Positions 1-6,788 are shown, numbered from the stretch's first letter. The stretch is 9,687 nt of DNA from Candidatus Komeilibacteria bacterium (GCA_030591905.1 JAUVAE010000017.1:1-9687), one strand, 5' to 3'. Numbers and translations: made by a program. The notes: generated by a model not told the origin, from the sequence alone.

Positions 1-660
1 AAGAAAAAAAAGATAGTACTTTTATCTTTAATACTGATTGCTATTTTAATTCTATATACGCTTACCAGAAGTGCCTGGATAGGTCTTGTTATTTTTATTA
101 TTAGTTTGATATTTATTTATAAAAAACAATGTATTATAAAATATTTACTTTTGACATCTGCCTTCATATTTATCTTGGTAATCTTAATTAATTATACCTC
201 TCTAAAATATTTTGATTGGACTGATATTACTTTTATAAAAAGAGCTATTACCTCTAGCACTTTTGTTTCTTCTTGGGAATGGAGAATAAATGCTTGGTCG
301 GGAATGAGTACTTATGTTTACCAATCTCCTATTGTTGGTTTTGGTTTAGATACCTATCGTTTTTTAAGAGAAAAACAAGTATATTCTATTTACGAAAGTC
401 CTTATTATGCTCATAATGATTATTTAAAATTTTTAATTGAGCTAGGAGTTATTGGTTTATTATTATATCTTAACCTAATATTCCAAACTCTTAAAAGAAT
501 TTTTATTAAATATAGAACTTCTAAAAATAAAAAATACCTAGTTTCTTTAATAGGTATTTTGATTATTTATTTGATAGCTGCAGTAGATAATATTTTAATG
601 TCTACTTCATTACAATGGGTCTTATGGGTTTATATTGCTTATCTATTAACTGAAGATTAA
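1..660 (+). CDS. O-antigen ligase / polymerase-like membrane protein, 5'-truncated
   Basis: The reading frame is open from base 1 with no start required inside the window, so the gene enters from the left; the TTG at 106 is internal. The visible 219 residues are the C-terminal part of a multi-pass membrane protein of the Wzy_C/O-antigen ligase type. Seen: a TM helix followed by TLTRSAWIG (visible residues 20-28), which matches the conserved T-x-S/T-R-x-A-W-x-G segment of this superfamily; a further TM helix near 48-65; an extracytoplasmic loop with WEWRINAW (about 92-99), PIVGFGLDTY (about 110-119) and AHNDYLKFLIELG (about 137-149), the last resembling the conserved His-Asn loop; then C-terminal TM helices. 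Such proteins join or polymerise lipid-linked glycan units at the outer face of the cytoplasmic membrane. Whether this one is a ligase or a polymerase (or a glycosyltransferase acting on protein) cannot be told from sequence. It converges on the minus-strand genes and ends at a shared terminator. Wzz-like and DUF4012 genes lie on the far side of the inserted block. Confidence 0.85.
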   Translation, partial: KKKKIVLLSLILIAILILYTLTRSAWIGLVIFIISLIFIYKKQCIIKYLLLTSAFIFILVILINYTSLKYFDWTDITFIKRAITSSTFVSSWEWRINAWSGMSTYVYQSPIVGFGLDTYRFLREKQVYSIYESPYYAHNDYLKFLIELGVIGLLLYLNLIFQTLKRIFIKYRTSKNKKYLVSLIGILIIYLIAAVDNILMSTSLQWVLWVYIAYLLTED

Positions 661-680
661 TTTAAATATTTGTTTTAAGA

Positions 681-730
681 AAAGAAAAAAGAGCTTTGCG
701 GTGTATTCACACAAAGCTCCTTTTATTATT
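681..730. terminator. Bidirectional rho-independent terminator between convergent genes
   Basis: GAGCTTTG (691-698) pairs exactly with CAAAGCTC (712-719), an 8-bp stem, with a small inner TGT/ACA stem closing an ATTC loop. An A-rich tract (681-690) precedes it and CTTTTATTATTT follows, so a U-tract is present for transcripts from either strand. It lies 30 bases after the ligase-like stop and 21 bases from the stop of the last minus-strand cassette gene, as expected for a shared terminator. Confidence 0.8.
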
Positions 731-740
731 TGAGAATCAC

Positions 741-1244
741 CTAGATTCCAGGTGTTCCTTTGGGAATAACATTCCCATTTGAGAAAACATCACCTTTATA
801 ACGGGCTTTGCCATCTCCCTCCGGATCAATATTTGCAAATGCAGTATGATCAATTAAGCTGAGGTAGTTTCCGAATTCCCAAGAAAATATTATTGTTTTT
901 TGACTTTTATTGCCAAGTATTTTCTGTTTAGGGATTCGGGAAACAAGTTTGTCTCCTTCCAAAACCACATCATAACCTTCGTCATTCAGCCAGAGTTTAC
1001 CATCCAATTTTTCTCTTTGAAGATTGAATGATTTTATGAGTCCGCTGGTTTTGCTAACGAATACGAATTCCAACGATTTGCTGATATTGTATTCAATAAC
1101 CCATTCATCATTTTCCAGATAAACGGCAACTCTTCCGGGCCATTCTTCTGTTTTGTAAGTCTTGCCGATCATATAATCATAAGGTCCGGCAAAAACAGCT
1201 GTTGCAAACAAAATTGCAAGCACTACTAATACAATCTTTTTCAT
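741..1244 (-). CDS. Small secreted protein of unknown function
   Basis: The 167-residue product starts with a classic Sec signal peptide: MKK, a hydrophobic core (residues 4-15) and a VFA/GP cleavage site after residue 19. The mature part of about 148 residues is rich in alternating hydrophobic and polar residues (for example RVAVYLENDEWVIEYNIS, 38-55), suggesting a beta-rich fold. It has no cysteine in the mature part and no motif I recognise. It ends GTPGI with a TAG stop. The ATG at 1244 is chosen because AAGGAGG lies 4 bases upstream and the signal peptide begins there. It is the last gene of a three-gene unit: its ribosome site overlaps the TAA stop of the lipoprotein gene, so translation is probably coupled. 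With an outer-membrane barrel and a lipoprotein upstream, a periplasmic or extracellular location is likely. The function is unknown. Confidence 0.85.
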   Translation of the reverse strand: MKKIVLVVLAILFATAVFAGPYDYMIGKTYKTEEWPGRVAVYLENDEWVIEYNISKSLEFVFVSKTSGLIKSFNLQREKLDGKLWLNDEGYDVVLEGDKLVSRIPKQKILGNKSQKTIIFSWEFGNYLSLIDHTAFANIDPEGDGKARYKGDVFSNGNVIPKGTPGI

Positions 1245-1248
1245 TTTT

Positions 1249-1255
1249 CCTCCTT
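1249..1255 (-). promoter_or_regulatory. Strong ribosome binding site overlapping the upstream stop codon
   Basis: On the minus strand AAGGAGG lies 4 bases before the ATG at 1244. Its first two A's are the last two bases of the TAA stop (1254-1256) of the lipoprotein gene. The overlap favours translational coupling and fixes the start of the small secreted protein. Confidence 0.85.
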
Positions 1256-2288
1256 ATGGATAAATTATAGCGAGTATACCTCGCAGATCAAGTGTTTGAA
1301 CATTTTCCGGAATTCCGTTTGTAACTTTGAATAGAAATAGAAATTCTGTGTAATACTGATACACATTCATTAATTCTGTGCTTCCGGCATTAATACCAAA
1401 GATTTTTGGAGCTCCTTGAGTTTGAGCCTCATAAATCAAAAGGTTTTGATAAAATGGTAAACAATCACTTCCGGGTGCAACCATAATAGTTCTTTCAAAA
1501 TATAAACTATCTGGATTCCAGGTCATACTTGTTTCAAAAAGATAAATGTTGGAATATTTGATTTTAATATCCATATTTTCATCAATTGGCTCTGTAAAAA
1601 AACCAGCTAAACTATCTGGAACTGGAATAATTTCCGTCCCGGCTAAATTAGAAGTCCAATTAGCTTCACCATCCCAAGTAAATATCATTTCTTGAAGATC
1701 ATCAACTAGAAAATTTCCTATTGTAGAAATACTTCCGTCATTATTTACTTCAAAACCATGATAATACGGATAGGCTTTGGGAAAGCCATGAGGAAATGCC
1801 CCTGAAAATGATTTTGCTTGATAAAGTTCATTTAATACAACTATAGTTGTATCTACATCATCAAAAACATAAATTTCTGGGACCACATTTAATTCCTGAA
1901 AATCTCCATCCGGTGTTTTAGCTAAAAAATTAACTCCATACTCCTGACCAAGATTCAACAAAACCGCAGCTTGGATAACATTAACAGAATCAATTATTCC
2001 TATACGAATAATATCCGTAGGAATATTATCCTGAAGATGTTGCATGCTTCCAGTATCAGGATTAAAAGCAAAAATTTTTCCAATTAAAAATATCTCTGTT
2101 CCAATTGGAAGGGCAGGTAAATCTCTTCCTCCATAAGCCTCTTCAATATTAGGCTTAATAAGATAAGAGTAGGTACTTGGTATTGTGCCATTGCCCTGAT
2201 TTCCGAATATTGTATTTCCATCACAAGATATGATGAACATACTTACGATAGCTAACGCTATCACGAGAAAAATAATCCTTTTTTTCAT
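1254..2288 (-). CDS. Predicted lipoprotein of unknown function
   Basis: The 344-residue product has an MKKR n-region, a hydrophobic stretch (5-20) and a lipobox ending IISC, with the lipidated cysteine at residue 22 followed by Asp-Gly-Asn and a Gly/Asn/Thr-rich linker (24-38). The processed protein should be anchored through a diacylglyceryl cysteine. In E. coli an Asp at +2 keeps lipoproteins in the inner membrane, but that rule need not hold elsewhere. The body (about 40-344) is beta-rich with no recognised domain; it contains short DxDG/DGxx turns (for example TPDGDFQE 125-132, FTWDGEANW 203-211). The ATG at 2288 is supported by AAAGGAGG 5 bases upstream. It lies 21 bases after the barrel gene and 9 bases before the secreted-protein gene, so it belongs to the same transcript. 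GC and ribosome-site use differ from the flanking genes. Confidence 0.85.
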   Translation of the reverse strand: MKKRIIFLVIALAIVSMFIISCDGNTIFGNQGNGTIPSTYSYLIKPNIEEAYGGRDLPALPIGTEIFLIGKIFAFNPDTGSMQHLQDNIPTDIIRIGIIDSVNVIQAAVLLNLGQEYGVNFLAKTPDGDFQELNVVPEIYVFDDVDTTIVVLNELYQAKSFSGAFPHGFPKAYPYYHGFEVNNDGSISTIGNFLVDDLQEMIFTWDGEANWTSNLAGTEIIPVPDSLAGFFTEPIDENMDIKIKYSNIYLFETSMTWNPDSLYFERTIMVAPGSDCLPFYQNLLIYEAQTQGAPKIFGINAGSTELMNVYQYYTEFLFLFKVTNGIPENVQTLDLRGILAIIYP

Positions 2289-2293
2289 TGTTT

Positions 2294-2301
2294 CCTCCTT
2301 T
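2294..2301 (-). promoter_or_regulatory. Strong ribosome binding site of the lipoprotein gene
   Basis: AAAGGAGG on the minus strand, 5 bases before the ATG at 2288. It is nearly identical in sequence and spacing to the sites of the two other genes in this unit. Confidence 0.85.
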
Positions 2302-2309
2302 ATGGATTA

Positions 2310-3884
2310 CTATTGTTTCCAATGATAAAAGAAAGTTAATTTAACTTCCATTAACTCTTCTTCACTGTTTCTAAGCGAATTTTTGAATTCTTCTTTGATA
2401 TGAGAGTCTGAAATAACCAACTCTGCATACAAATTCCTAATGCCTAAAAGTTTTTTAGGCCGATAGAATAGACCACCACCATAATCATTTCGACTATAAG
2501 TGGACCAGTCAGGATTATTGATATCTTCAAATGTTCTGTTTCTAATGTTTCTGTATCTGAAGAATAAAATCCAGTTTTGATGAAAGGAGTACCCTATTCG
2601 CGGTTCAAAAGATAAATGATCTATCAAAGGAATATAGATACCATCAACTACGGTTAAAGGCATATTTTGGTATTTGAATCCTCCAAAAATATACCATTTA
2701 GCTAGCTCCAGCTTAGCACTTAATTGCAATTCGCTGGTAGCTATTTTAATTCTTTGTCCTGGTATTCTAAACTCTTGACCGAAATACGCTCTCAGATGAT
2801 TATCACCGGTCATATTAAACCAATCCATTTGTAAGTAACAACCTAGATCAAAAATGCTAATTCTATTTTCTTGCATTTTAAACTCATAGTTATAAGGATC
2901 AATCCAATTTGTGATTTCTTTAGTCCACCACCCATATTCTCGATATCGATATTCTGGACCGAATTGTAAATAAAATTTACGATTCCAGTCTTTTTCAATG
3001 CCTAAAACATGAACTTTCCAGTCTAGAGGCCCGTCGTTATAACCGGCTTCGTAGCTAGTTACTAATGACCAAGATGTTCCCAAATGCAATTTTCCAGTGA
3101 TATTTCCCAATAAAGACCAAATTAACTGCCCATTTCGACTATCTCGAAGATTTGTATAATAATAATCTCCATAATCAATCGAATCGGGTGTGCTTTCTGC
3201 GAAGTGATCTTGCGCGTGTGATACCCAACCAGAAAATGAGACCAATGGTCTTTCACATTCTATTCTTACAGTATCAGCTGGCATCCAGACCGTGTCTGGT
3301 TCACAGGGTTCATCTTCTACGACATCAAGTGCTTCATTTTCTTCCTGTTCTTCTACTAATAGATTTACAGGACTAATTTCAATTAGCTCATATTTCCAAG
3401 CTAAATTACCACAATGTTCTTTACCAGCGTAACCGTCACCAAAATAATGATATTGATATCTTTCAATTTGATTATCCAGATAAAATTCTTCAATATTATC
3501 AATTATCTGTTCATTATGAACATAAATATCAACATATTTAGAATAAACTGGTTCTTCAAAAACTATAGTAACTGTTCCATACCATACTATGGGAGTAGTT
3601 CCGGAATTTTTACCACCGAAAGTACTGCCCTCAAAGGTATCATTTTTACTGAAAGTTGCAAAACCTCTAGAAGAATCCCCTTCTTCCCACTTTTTAATAG
3701 CGGCTTCTCTTACATTTGAAGGGTGTCTCTTTAAAGATTTTATATTCTCCTGAAAACTTTTACCACTCGGGTTTCCGCCTGGTTTTCTCCATTCCATAGG
3801 TCCTTCTCTGATAATAACTTCATTATCAGCAAAAATATATATGGAAAGTAGAAAAATCATCATGATCATTAGAATCCTTCTCAT
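2310..3884 (-). CDS. Predicted outer-membrane beta-barrel protein with N-terminal beta domain
   Basis: The 524-residue product has a signal peptide (MRRILMIMM..., cleavage probably after IFA at residue 19). Residues 20-60 are basic and low in hydrophobicity. Residues about 70-172 look like a small beta-sandwich (GTVTIVFEEP 103-112, YVDIYVHN 117-124), with a faint resemblance to carbohydrate-binding folds that I would not rely on. A very acidic linker follows (about 178-197). From about 215 to 524 there are many amphipathic strands rich in Tyr, Trp and Phe with Asn/Asp/Gly turns, ending VKLTFFYHWKQ, typical of an outer-membrane beta-barrel. The exact family and strand number are not determined. 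The ATG at 3884 is fixed by AAGGAGG 5 bases upstream and the signal peptide. It is first in a three-gene unit with the lipoprotein and the secreted protein, suggesting an envelope complex. An outer-membrane barrel is out of place in a CPR-like genome. Confidence 0.8.
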   Translation of the reverse strand: MRRILMIMMIFLLSIYIFADNEVIIREGPMEWRKPGGNPSGKSFQENIKSLKRHPSNVREAAIKKWEEGDSSRGFATFSKNDTFEGSTFGGKNSGTTPIVWYGTVTIVFEEPVYSKYVDIYVHNEQIIDNIEEFYLDNQIERYQYHYFGDGYAGKEHCGNLAWKYELIEISPVNLLVEEQEENEALDVVEDEPCEPDTVWMPADTVRIECERPLVSFSGWVSHAQDHFAESTPDSIDYGDYYYTNLRDSRNGQLIWSLLGNITGKLHLGTSWSLVTSYEAGYNDGPLDWKVHVLGIEKDWNRKFYLQFGPEYRYREYGWWTKEITNWIDPYNYEFKMQENRISIFDLGCYLQMDWFNMTGDNHLRAYFGQEFRIPGQRIKIATSELQLSAKLELAKWYIFGGFKYQNMPLTVVDGIYIPLIDHLSFEPRIGYSFHQNWILFFRYRNIRNRTFEDINNPDWSTYSRNDYGGGLFYRPKKLLGIRNLYAELVISDSHIKEEFKNSLRNSEEELMEVKLTFFYHWKQ

Positions 3885-3889
3885 AATTT

Positions 3890-3896
3890 CCTCCTT
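3890..3896 (-). promoter_or_regulatory. Strong ribosome binding site of the barrel gene
   Basis: AAGGAGG on the minus strand, 5 bases before the ATG at 3884. It contrasts with the Wzz-like, DUF4012 and glmS genes to the right, where no such site is found. Confidence 0.85.
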
Positions 3897-3924
3897 TTTA
3901 TTTTTTTATTTTCAATGTACTTTT

Positions 3925-3951
3925 TTTATAGCAATAAGCTATAAGTTACAA
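3925..3951 (-). promoter_or_regulatory. Possible promoter of the three-gene envelope unit
   Basis: On the minus strand TGCTATAAA (3925-3933) reads as an extended -10 element (TGn plus TATAAA). A weak -35, TTGTAA (3946-3951), lies only 15 bases upstream, inside the heptad palindrome. A start near 3918 would give a leader of about 34 bases. AT-rich sequence throws up such motifs by chance, and read-through from the Wzz-like gene is an alternative, because no clear terminator separates them. Confidence 0.35.
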
Positions 3952-3992
3952 GCTATAAGTAAAATACTTACGGCTTAAGACTCAGAGCTTAT
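3934..3992. repeat. Heptad-built imperfect palindrome after the Wzz-like gene
   Basis: Four consecutive 7-base units on the + strand (3934-3961), each with an AAGC or AAGT core, are followed by the 3-base loop AAA (3962-3964) and by four units of the reverse complement (3965-3992), exactly in register. By my count 21 of 28 positions are Watson-Crick paired, plus two G-T pairs; the outermost unit ATAAGCT pairs perfectly. It includes an exact 11-base direct repeat (3936-3946 and 3950-3960, 14 bases apart). It begins 3 bases after the Wzz-like stop codon. No U-tract follows on the minus strand, so it is not a standard terminator. A related structure lies at 8801-8880. Confidence 0.8.
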
Positions 3993-3995
3993 ATA

Positions 3996-4934
3996 TTATT
4001 CTTTTCTTTTTAAATAATGATTATTACCAATGATTTCTTTAATTTGATTATTATTCTGTACTTCTATTGTATTATCATCATTGTTTATTTCATCTTTTTG
4101 TTCATAGATAGAATTATTGTTTTTAAAAAAACCTCCCTCATAATCTTCTATTTTTTTATCTTTTTCAAACAAATCTTCTGGTAAATTAGTGCTATCTTTT
4201 GATGGAAGCCCTAAATAATCAAAAACTTTAAAATTACCTTTTTTTTCATTTATATATCTATTTTTATTCCTAGAATTTTTCTTTTTTAATTTTTTGTTAA
4301 GAAAATAAATTTTATTAGGAAATAAAACTAGTAAAGTAATTATAAAAAATATAGATAAAATAAAACTTAAAAATAAATTAAGGGCCCAATTTGGTCTAGT
4401 AGGATGGATTGATGTTAAGGGGTTATTAATTATTTCTAATCTGATATCATCCCCACCACCGTGATAAGATTGATGATTATCTAATAGAGTACTTAAAATT
4501 TTGTTAAGAATTTTTTCCGACTGGAAAGCTGATTCATGATAAGTAGTTATTTCTAAAATAGAAGTATTCGGAATTATTTTAACATCTACTAATCTAATCC
4601 ATTCTTTTCTTCTATTTTTTTCACTCTGAAAAATATTTAAATCAATATCAGATAAATCTTCTAATACTTTATTTCTAAATGATGATGTTAAAACGGCCTT
4701 TTTCAAATTTTTTGCCAGAGATTCAGATGATTTTGATGCTAAATAAGCATCCATTTTTTGTTCTTGTTCTTGAATAATTAAAATTTGAGCCTTTGATGAA
4801 TATTCTTTTCTTTGCCAGCCAGTAAAAAGAATGGCCACAAAAAGAAAAAGAAAAATAATCAATAAAACAATTAATTTATTTTTAATTAAATCGTCAATTA
4901 TATTTTCTGTTTTAGTTAAGTTATTATCGGTCAT
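3996..4934 (-). CDS. Wzz-like polysaccharide chain-length determinant / co-polymerase
   Basis: The 312-residue product has the Wzz/YveK layout: a short cytoplasmic N-terminus, TM1 at about 21-38, an extracytoplasmic domain (about 40-183) with a region predicted to be helical (60-150), and TM2 at about 184-205 preceded by the proline-rich signature NPLTSIHPTRPNW (171-183). Proteins of this kind set glycan length by working with a Wzy-type polymerase at the cytoplasmic membrane; the ligase-like gene at 1-660 is a possible partner. After TM2 comes a basic stretch, then a tail of about 100 residues rich in Asn, Glu, Asp and Lys, probably disordered, with no Walker motifs, so no tyrosine-kinase domain is fused. 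The ATG at 4934 has no SD sequence upstream. It follows the DUF4012 gene by 24 bases and is probably co-transcribed with it. Confidence 0.85.
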   Translation of the reverse strand: MTDNNLTKTENIIDDLIKNKLIVLLIIFLFLFVAILFTGWQRKEYSSKAQILIIQEQEQKMDAYLASKSSESLAKNLKKAVLTSSFRNKVLEDLSDIDLNIFQSEKNRRKEWIRLVDVKIIPNTSILEITTYHESAFQSEKILNKILSTLLDNHQSYHGGGDDIRLEIINNPLTSIHPTRPNWALNLFLSFILSIFFIITLLVLFPNKIYFLNKKLKKKNSRNKNRYINEKKGNFKVFDYLGLPSKDSTNLPEDLFEKDKKIEDYEGGFFKNNNSIYEQKDEINNDDNTIEVQNNNQIKEIIGNNHYLKRKE

Positions 4935-4947
4935 ATGTTTATTAATA

Positions 4948-4966
4948 ATTGGTATTTATTACCAAT
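4948..4966. repeat. Perfect inverted repeat across the DUF4012 stop codon
   Basis: ATTGGTA (4948-4954) and TACCAAT (4960-4966) flank a 5-base loop. In the minus-strand mRNA the hairpin covers the TAA stop of the DUF4012 gene (4959-4961) and ends 13 bases before the start of the Wzz-like gene. The bases after it (TATTAATAAAC) lack a U-tract, so a terminator is unlikely; a role in coupling or mRNA processing is possible. Confidence 0.55.
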
Positions 4967-6788
4967 CTATATTTATTAAATAATCTTTCTTTAATTCAAA
5001 TTTACCTTTAAAACCAGATAAATTATCTTGTATTATTTCGTCTATGTTAACGCTATAATTACTAAAATTTTCATTAAGTTCAATGTCAATAATATATTGG
5101 ACATCTCTAAGGCCTGGTTGTTTTTGTAAATATATATCATACTTTCTCTCTGTAATTTGTTCTCTAAGATTTTGAGGAAGTTTATATTTAAAAATTAATG
5201 AATTGCTTTTTCCTGGTTCTATGGCAATAAATGTTCCAAATACTGTTTTATTGTGTTTTGAATAAGCATCAATTTGTCCCTTTTTTGAACTTCTATCATT
5301 ATCCATAGCACCAATCACTTCTATTAACTCGCTACCCTGCGGAACTAGAACTCTAGTATAAGTTCTATATCTAGTAGAATTCCAGGAAAAATCACCATTG
5401 TGTTGATAGTTTAGAGTTAAGGTAACAATTAATTCGTTATTTTTGTTCTGTTTTAATTGATAATAGACATTTCTGCTCATATATTGATCTGATTTAAAAC
5501 TAGCCAGATTACTATCAACAATCATTAAATAATCTGTGTCTGATTTTAATATTTCGCCAGTCCAGTTTGATTTTGATAATAATTTTTGTAAATTTTGGTC
5601 ATTACTATAAAGTAAAATATCTTTTCTTTCCAATCCCTGACTAAGGATATCAATAACATTTTTGTAATCAACAACATTTAAATATTGAAAACGATCTATA
5701 ATAACATTAGCTAAAGAAGAAATAATATTTTTTCTTTCCCAATGGCTTGCCCCTCTCTCTTGATAATAAAGTTCAACTGCTTTTTGTAAGTCGTTAGTAA
5801 AATTTTCGCTTTCAAATAAAACTCCACCAACTTCTTGAGCACCAATTATTTCAAAAAGTTCAGCTATGATATTTGGGGTTAAAGTAATGACTCCATCAAT
5901 TTTTTCTTCATCTTCGCTTTCTATCTGATATAAATTCAAACAATCTTTAGCTGTAGAAGGAAAGTTAGGATTCCAATTGCAATCCCGCAGATACCATTCT
6001 TCCATATTTAAATATTTTTTTAAAGGATCTGGTACTTCATTATTTAATTTTCCAATAACTTTAGAATCAAGATGATAAATATCGTCAATAAATAAATTAC
6101 TCATTTTTCCATTAACTAACTCTAATATTCCATAAGTTCCTATAAAACCGCCAGTTGGTCGCAATTCAGTATTGTTTTGAAAAAGTAATAAATATCTTTG
6201 TTCCCCTTCGTAACCAAGAATTTTAAACAAATGATTTTCTAGAGGCTGAATAATTTCTAATAATTTTGACAATAAATCAATACTATCAATTGATTTACTA
6301 TTACTAATTTTAAACACATCAGCTAATAAATCGGTATTATTCATTAAAGAATTAAGTCCGGTAATTAAATTCTGAATTTCACTGGGATATTTTTTAAGAC
6401 TAGAAAGTAGACTATATTGATCAACATTTCCTAGTTCTGCTAAAGATTCTATTATTATACTTGAATTGAAACATATTGACTGAGCAGCATTCAACATTTC
6501 TTCGGTTTGAGTAAATTTGTTGCCCATGACAGGTATAAGTTTTATAAATTTAACATATTTTAAATTTTCTCTAATAACAGCAATATTATTTTCAGTTTGG
6601 TTAATGTAAATGTTTGCCGAGACATAATCATTATTATCTATATATCTTTCAATTTCATTAATTGCTTTAGGAATTTTTTTACTGGCAGCATACATGTATT
6701 TTATAGGACCAAAAACTAACCAACTCCCGTAAATTACGAACACAGCAATAAAAAGCAATATGATTGTTTTTAAAGTATTCCTTTTCAT
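4959..6788 (-). CDS. DUF4012 family membrane-anchored protein
   Basis: The 609-residue product has one N-terminal TM segment (about 8-26), so most of it should lie outside the cytoplasm. A helical region (about 35-190) is followed by the DUF4012 hallmark: LLLFQNNTELRPTGGFIG (200-217), then the region WYLRDCNWNPNFPSTAKDC (265-283) and DGVITLTPNIIAELFEIIG (298-316). The remaining C-terminal half (about 320-609) is mixed, with beta-rich segments from about 420. DUF4012 proteins are common in CPR bacteria, Chloroflexi and Actinobacteria, often beside polysaccharide genes; their reaction is not established. As I remember the family, the NWxPDFP motif usually has Asp where this protein has Asn275 (NWNPNFP). 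It is first in an operon with the Wzz-like gene, driven by the promoter at 6857-6885. The ATG at 6788 has no SD sequence nearby but begins a sensible MKRNTLK plus TM segment. Confidence 0.88.
   Translation of the reverse strand: MKRNTLKTIILLFIAVFVIYGSWLVFGPIKYMYAASKKIPKAINEIERYIDNNDYVSANIYINQTENNIAVIRENLKYVKFIKLIPVMGNKFTQTEEMLNAAQSICFNSSIIIESLAELGNVDQYSLLSSLKKYPSEIQNLITGLNSLMNNTDLLADVFKISNSKSIDSIDLLSKLLEIIQPLENHLFKILGYEGEQRYLLLFQNNTELRPTGGFIGTYGILELVNGKMSNLFIDDIYHLDSKVIGKLNNEVPDPLKKYLNMEEWYLRDCNWNPNFPSTAKDCLNLYQIESEDEEKIDGVITLTPNIIAELFEIIGAQEVGGVLFESENFTNDLQKAVELYYQERGASHWERKNIISSLANVIIDRFQYLNVVDYKNVIDILSQGLERKDILLYSNDQNLQKLLSKSNWTGEILKSDTDYLMIVDSNLASFKSDQYMSRNVYYQLKQNKNNELIVTLTLNYQHNGDFSWNSTRYRTYTRVLVPQGSELIEVIGAMDNDRSSKKGQIDAYSKHNKTVFGTFIAIEPGKSNSLIFKYKLPQNLREQITERKYDIYLQKQPGLRDVQYIIDIELNENFSNYSVNIDEIIQDNLSGFKGKFELKKDYLINIDW

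Larger units (their letters stand above)
661..3933. other. Compositionally distinct segment (candidate foreign island or assembly chimera)
   Basis: Three minus-strand genes with envelope targeting signals occupy this stretch. Sampled 60-base lines here (961, 1621, 2401, 2701) are about 37-43% GC, while sampled lines in the flanks (4141, 6241, 8341) are about 22-30%. All three genes start after an AGGAGG site, and none of the flanking minus-strand genes with visible starts does. No transposase, integrase, tRNA or long terminal repeat marks the edges. The edges given are estimates: on the left the AT-rich tail of the ligase-like gene, on the right the heptad palindrome that belongs to the 3' end of the Wzz-like gene. 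Confidence 0.6.

Noticed and set aside
106..660. A complete ligase-like gene starting at the TTG at 106.
   Set aside because: The frame is open to base 1, and the conserved TLTRSAWIG segment lies before 106, so the real start is outside the window.
3152..3719. Plus-strand open frames at 3152-3376 and 3414-3719.
   Set aside because: They lie antisense inside the barrel gene, have no ribosome site, and their products look like reverse-strand translation of a beta-barrel coding sequence.
690..3990. AGAGCTT occurs at 690-696 and again at 3984-3990, near both edges of the cassette, like a short target-site duplication.
   Set aside because: A 7-base match in two flanking windows of this size is not rare, the left copy is part of the terminator stem, and the right copy belongs to the heptad palindrome, whose pairing is intact beyond it.
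3934..3992. The palindrome after the Wzz-like gene as a rho-independent terminator.
   Set aside because: No T run follows it on the minus strand, and the stem is AT-rich with regular mismatches, unlike the true terminators at 681-730 and 6896-6927.
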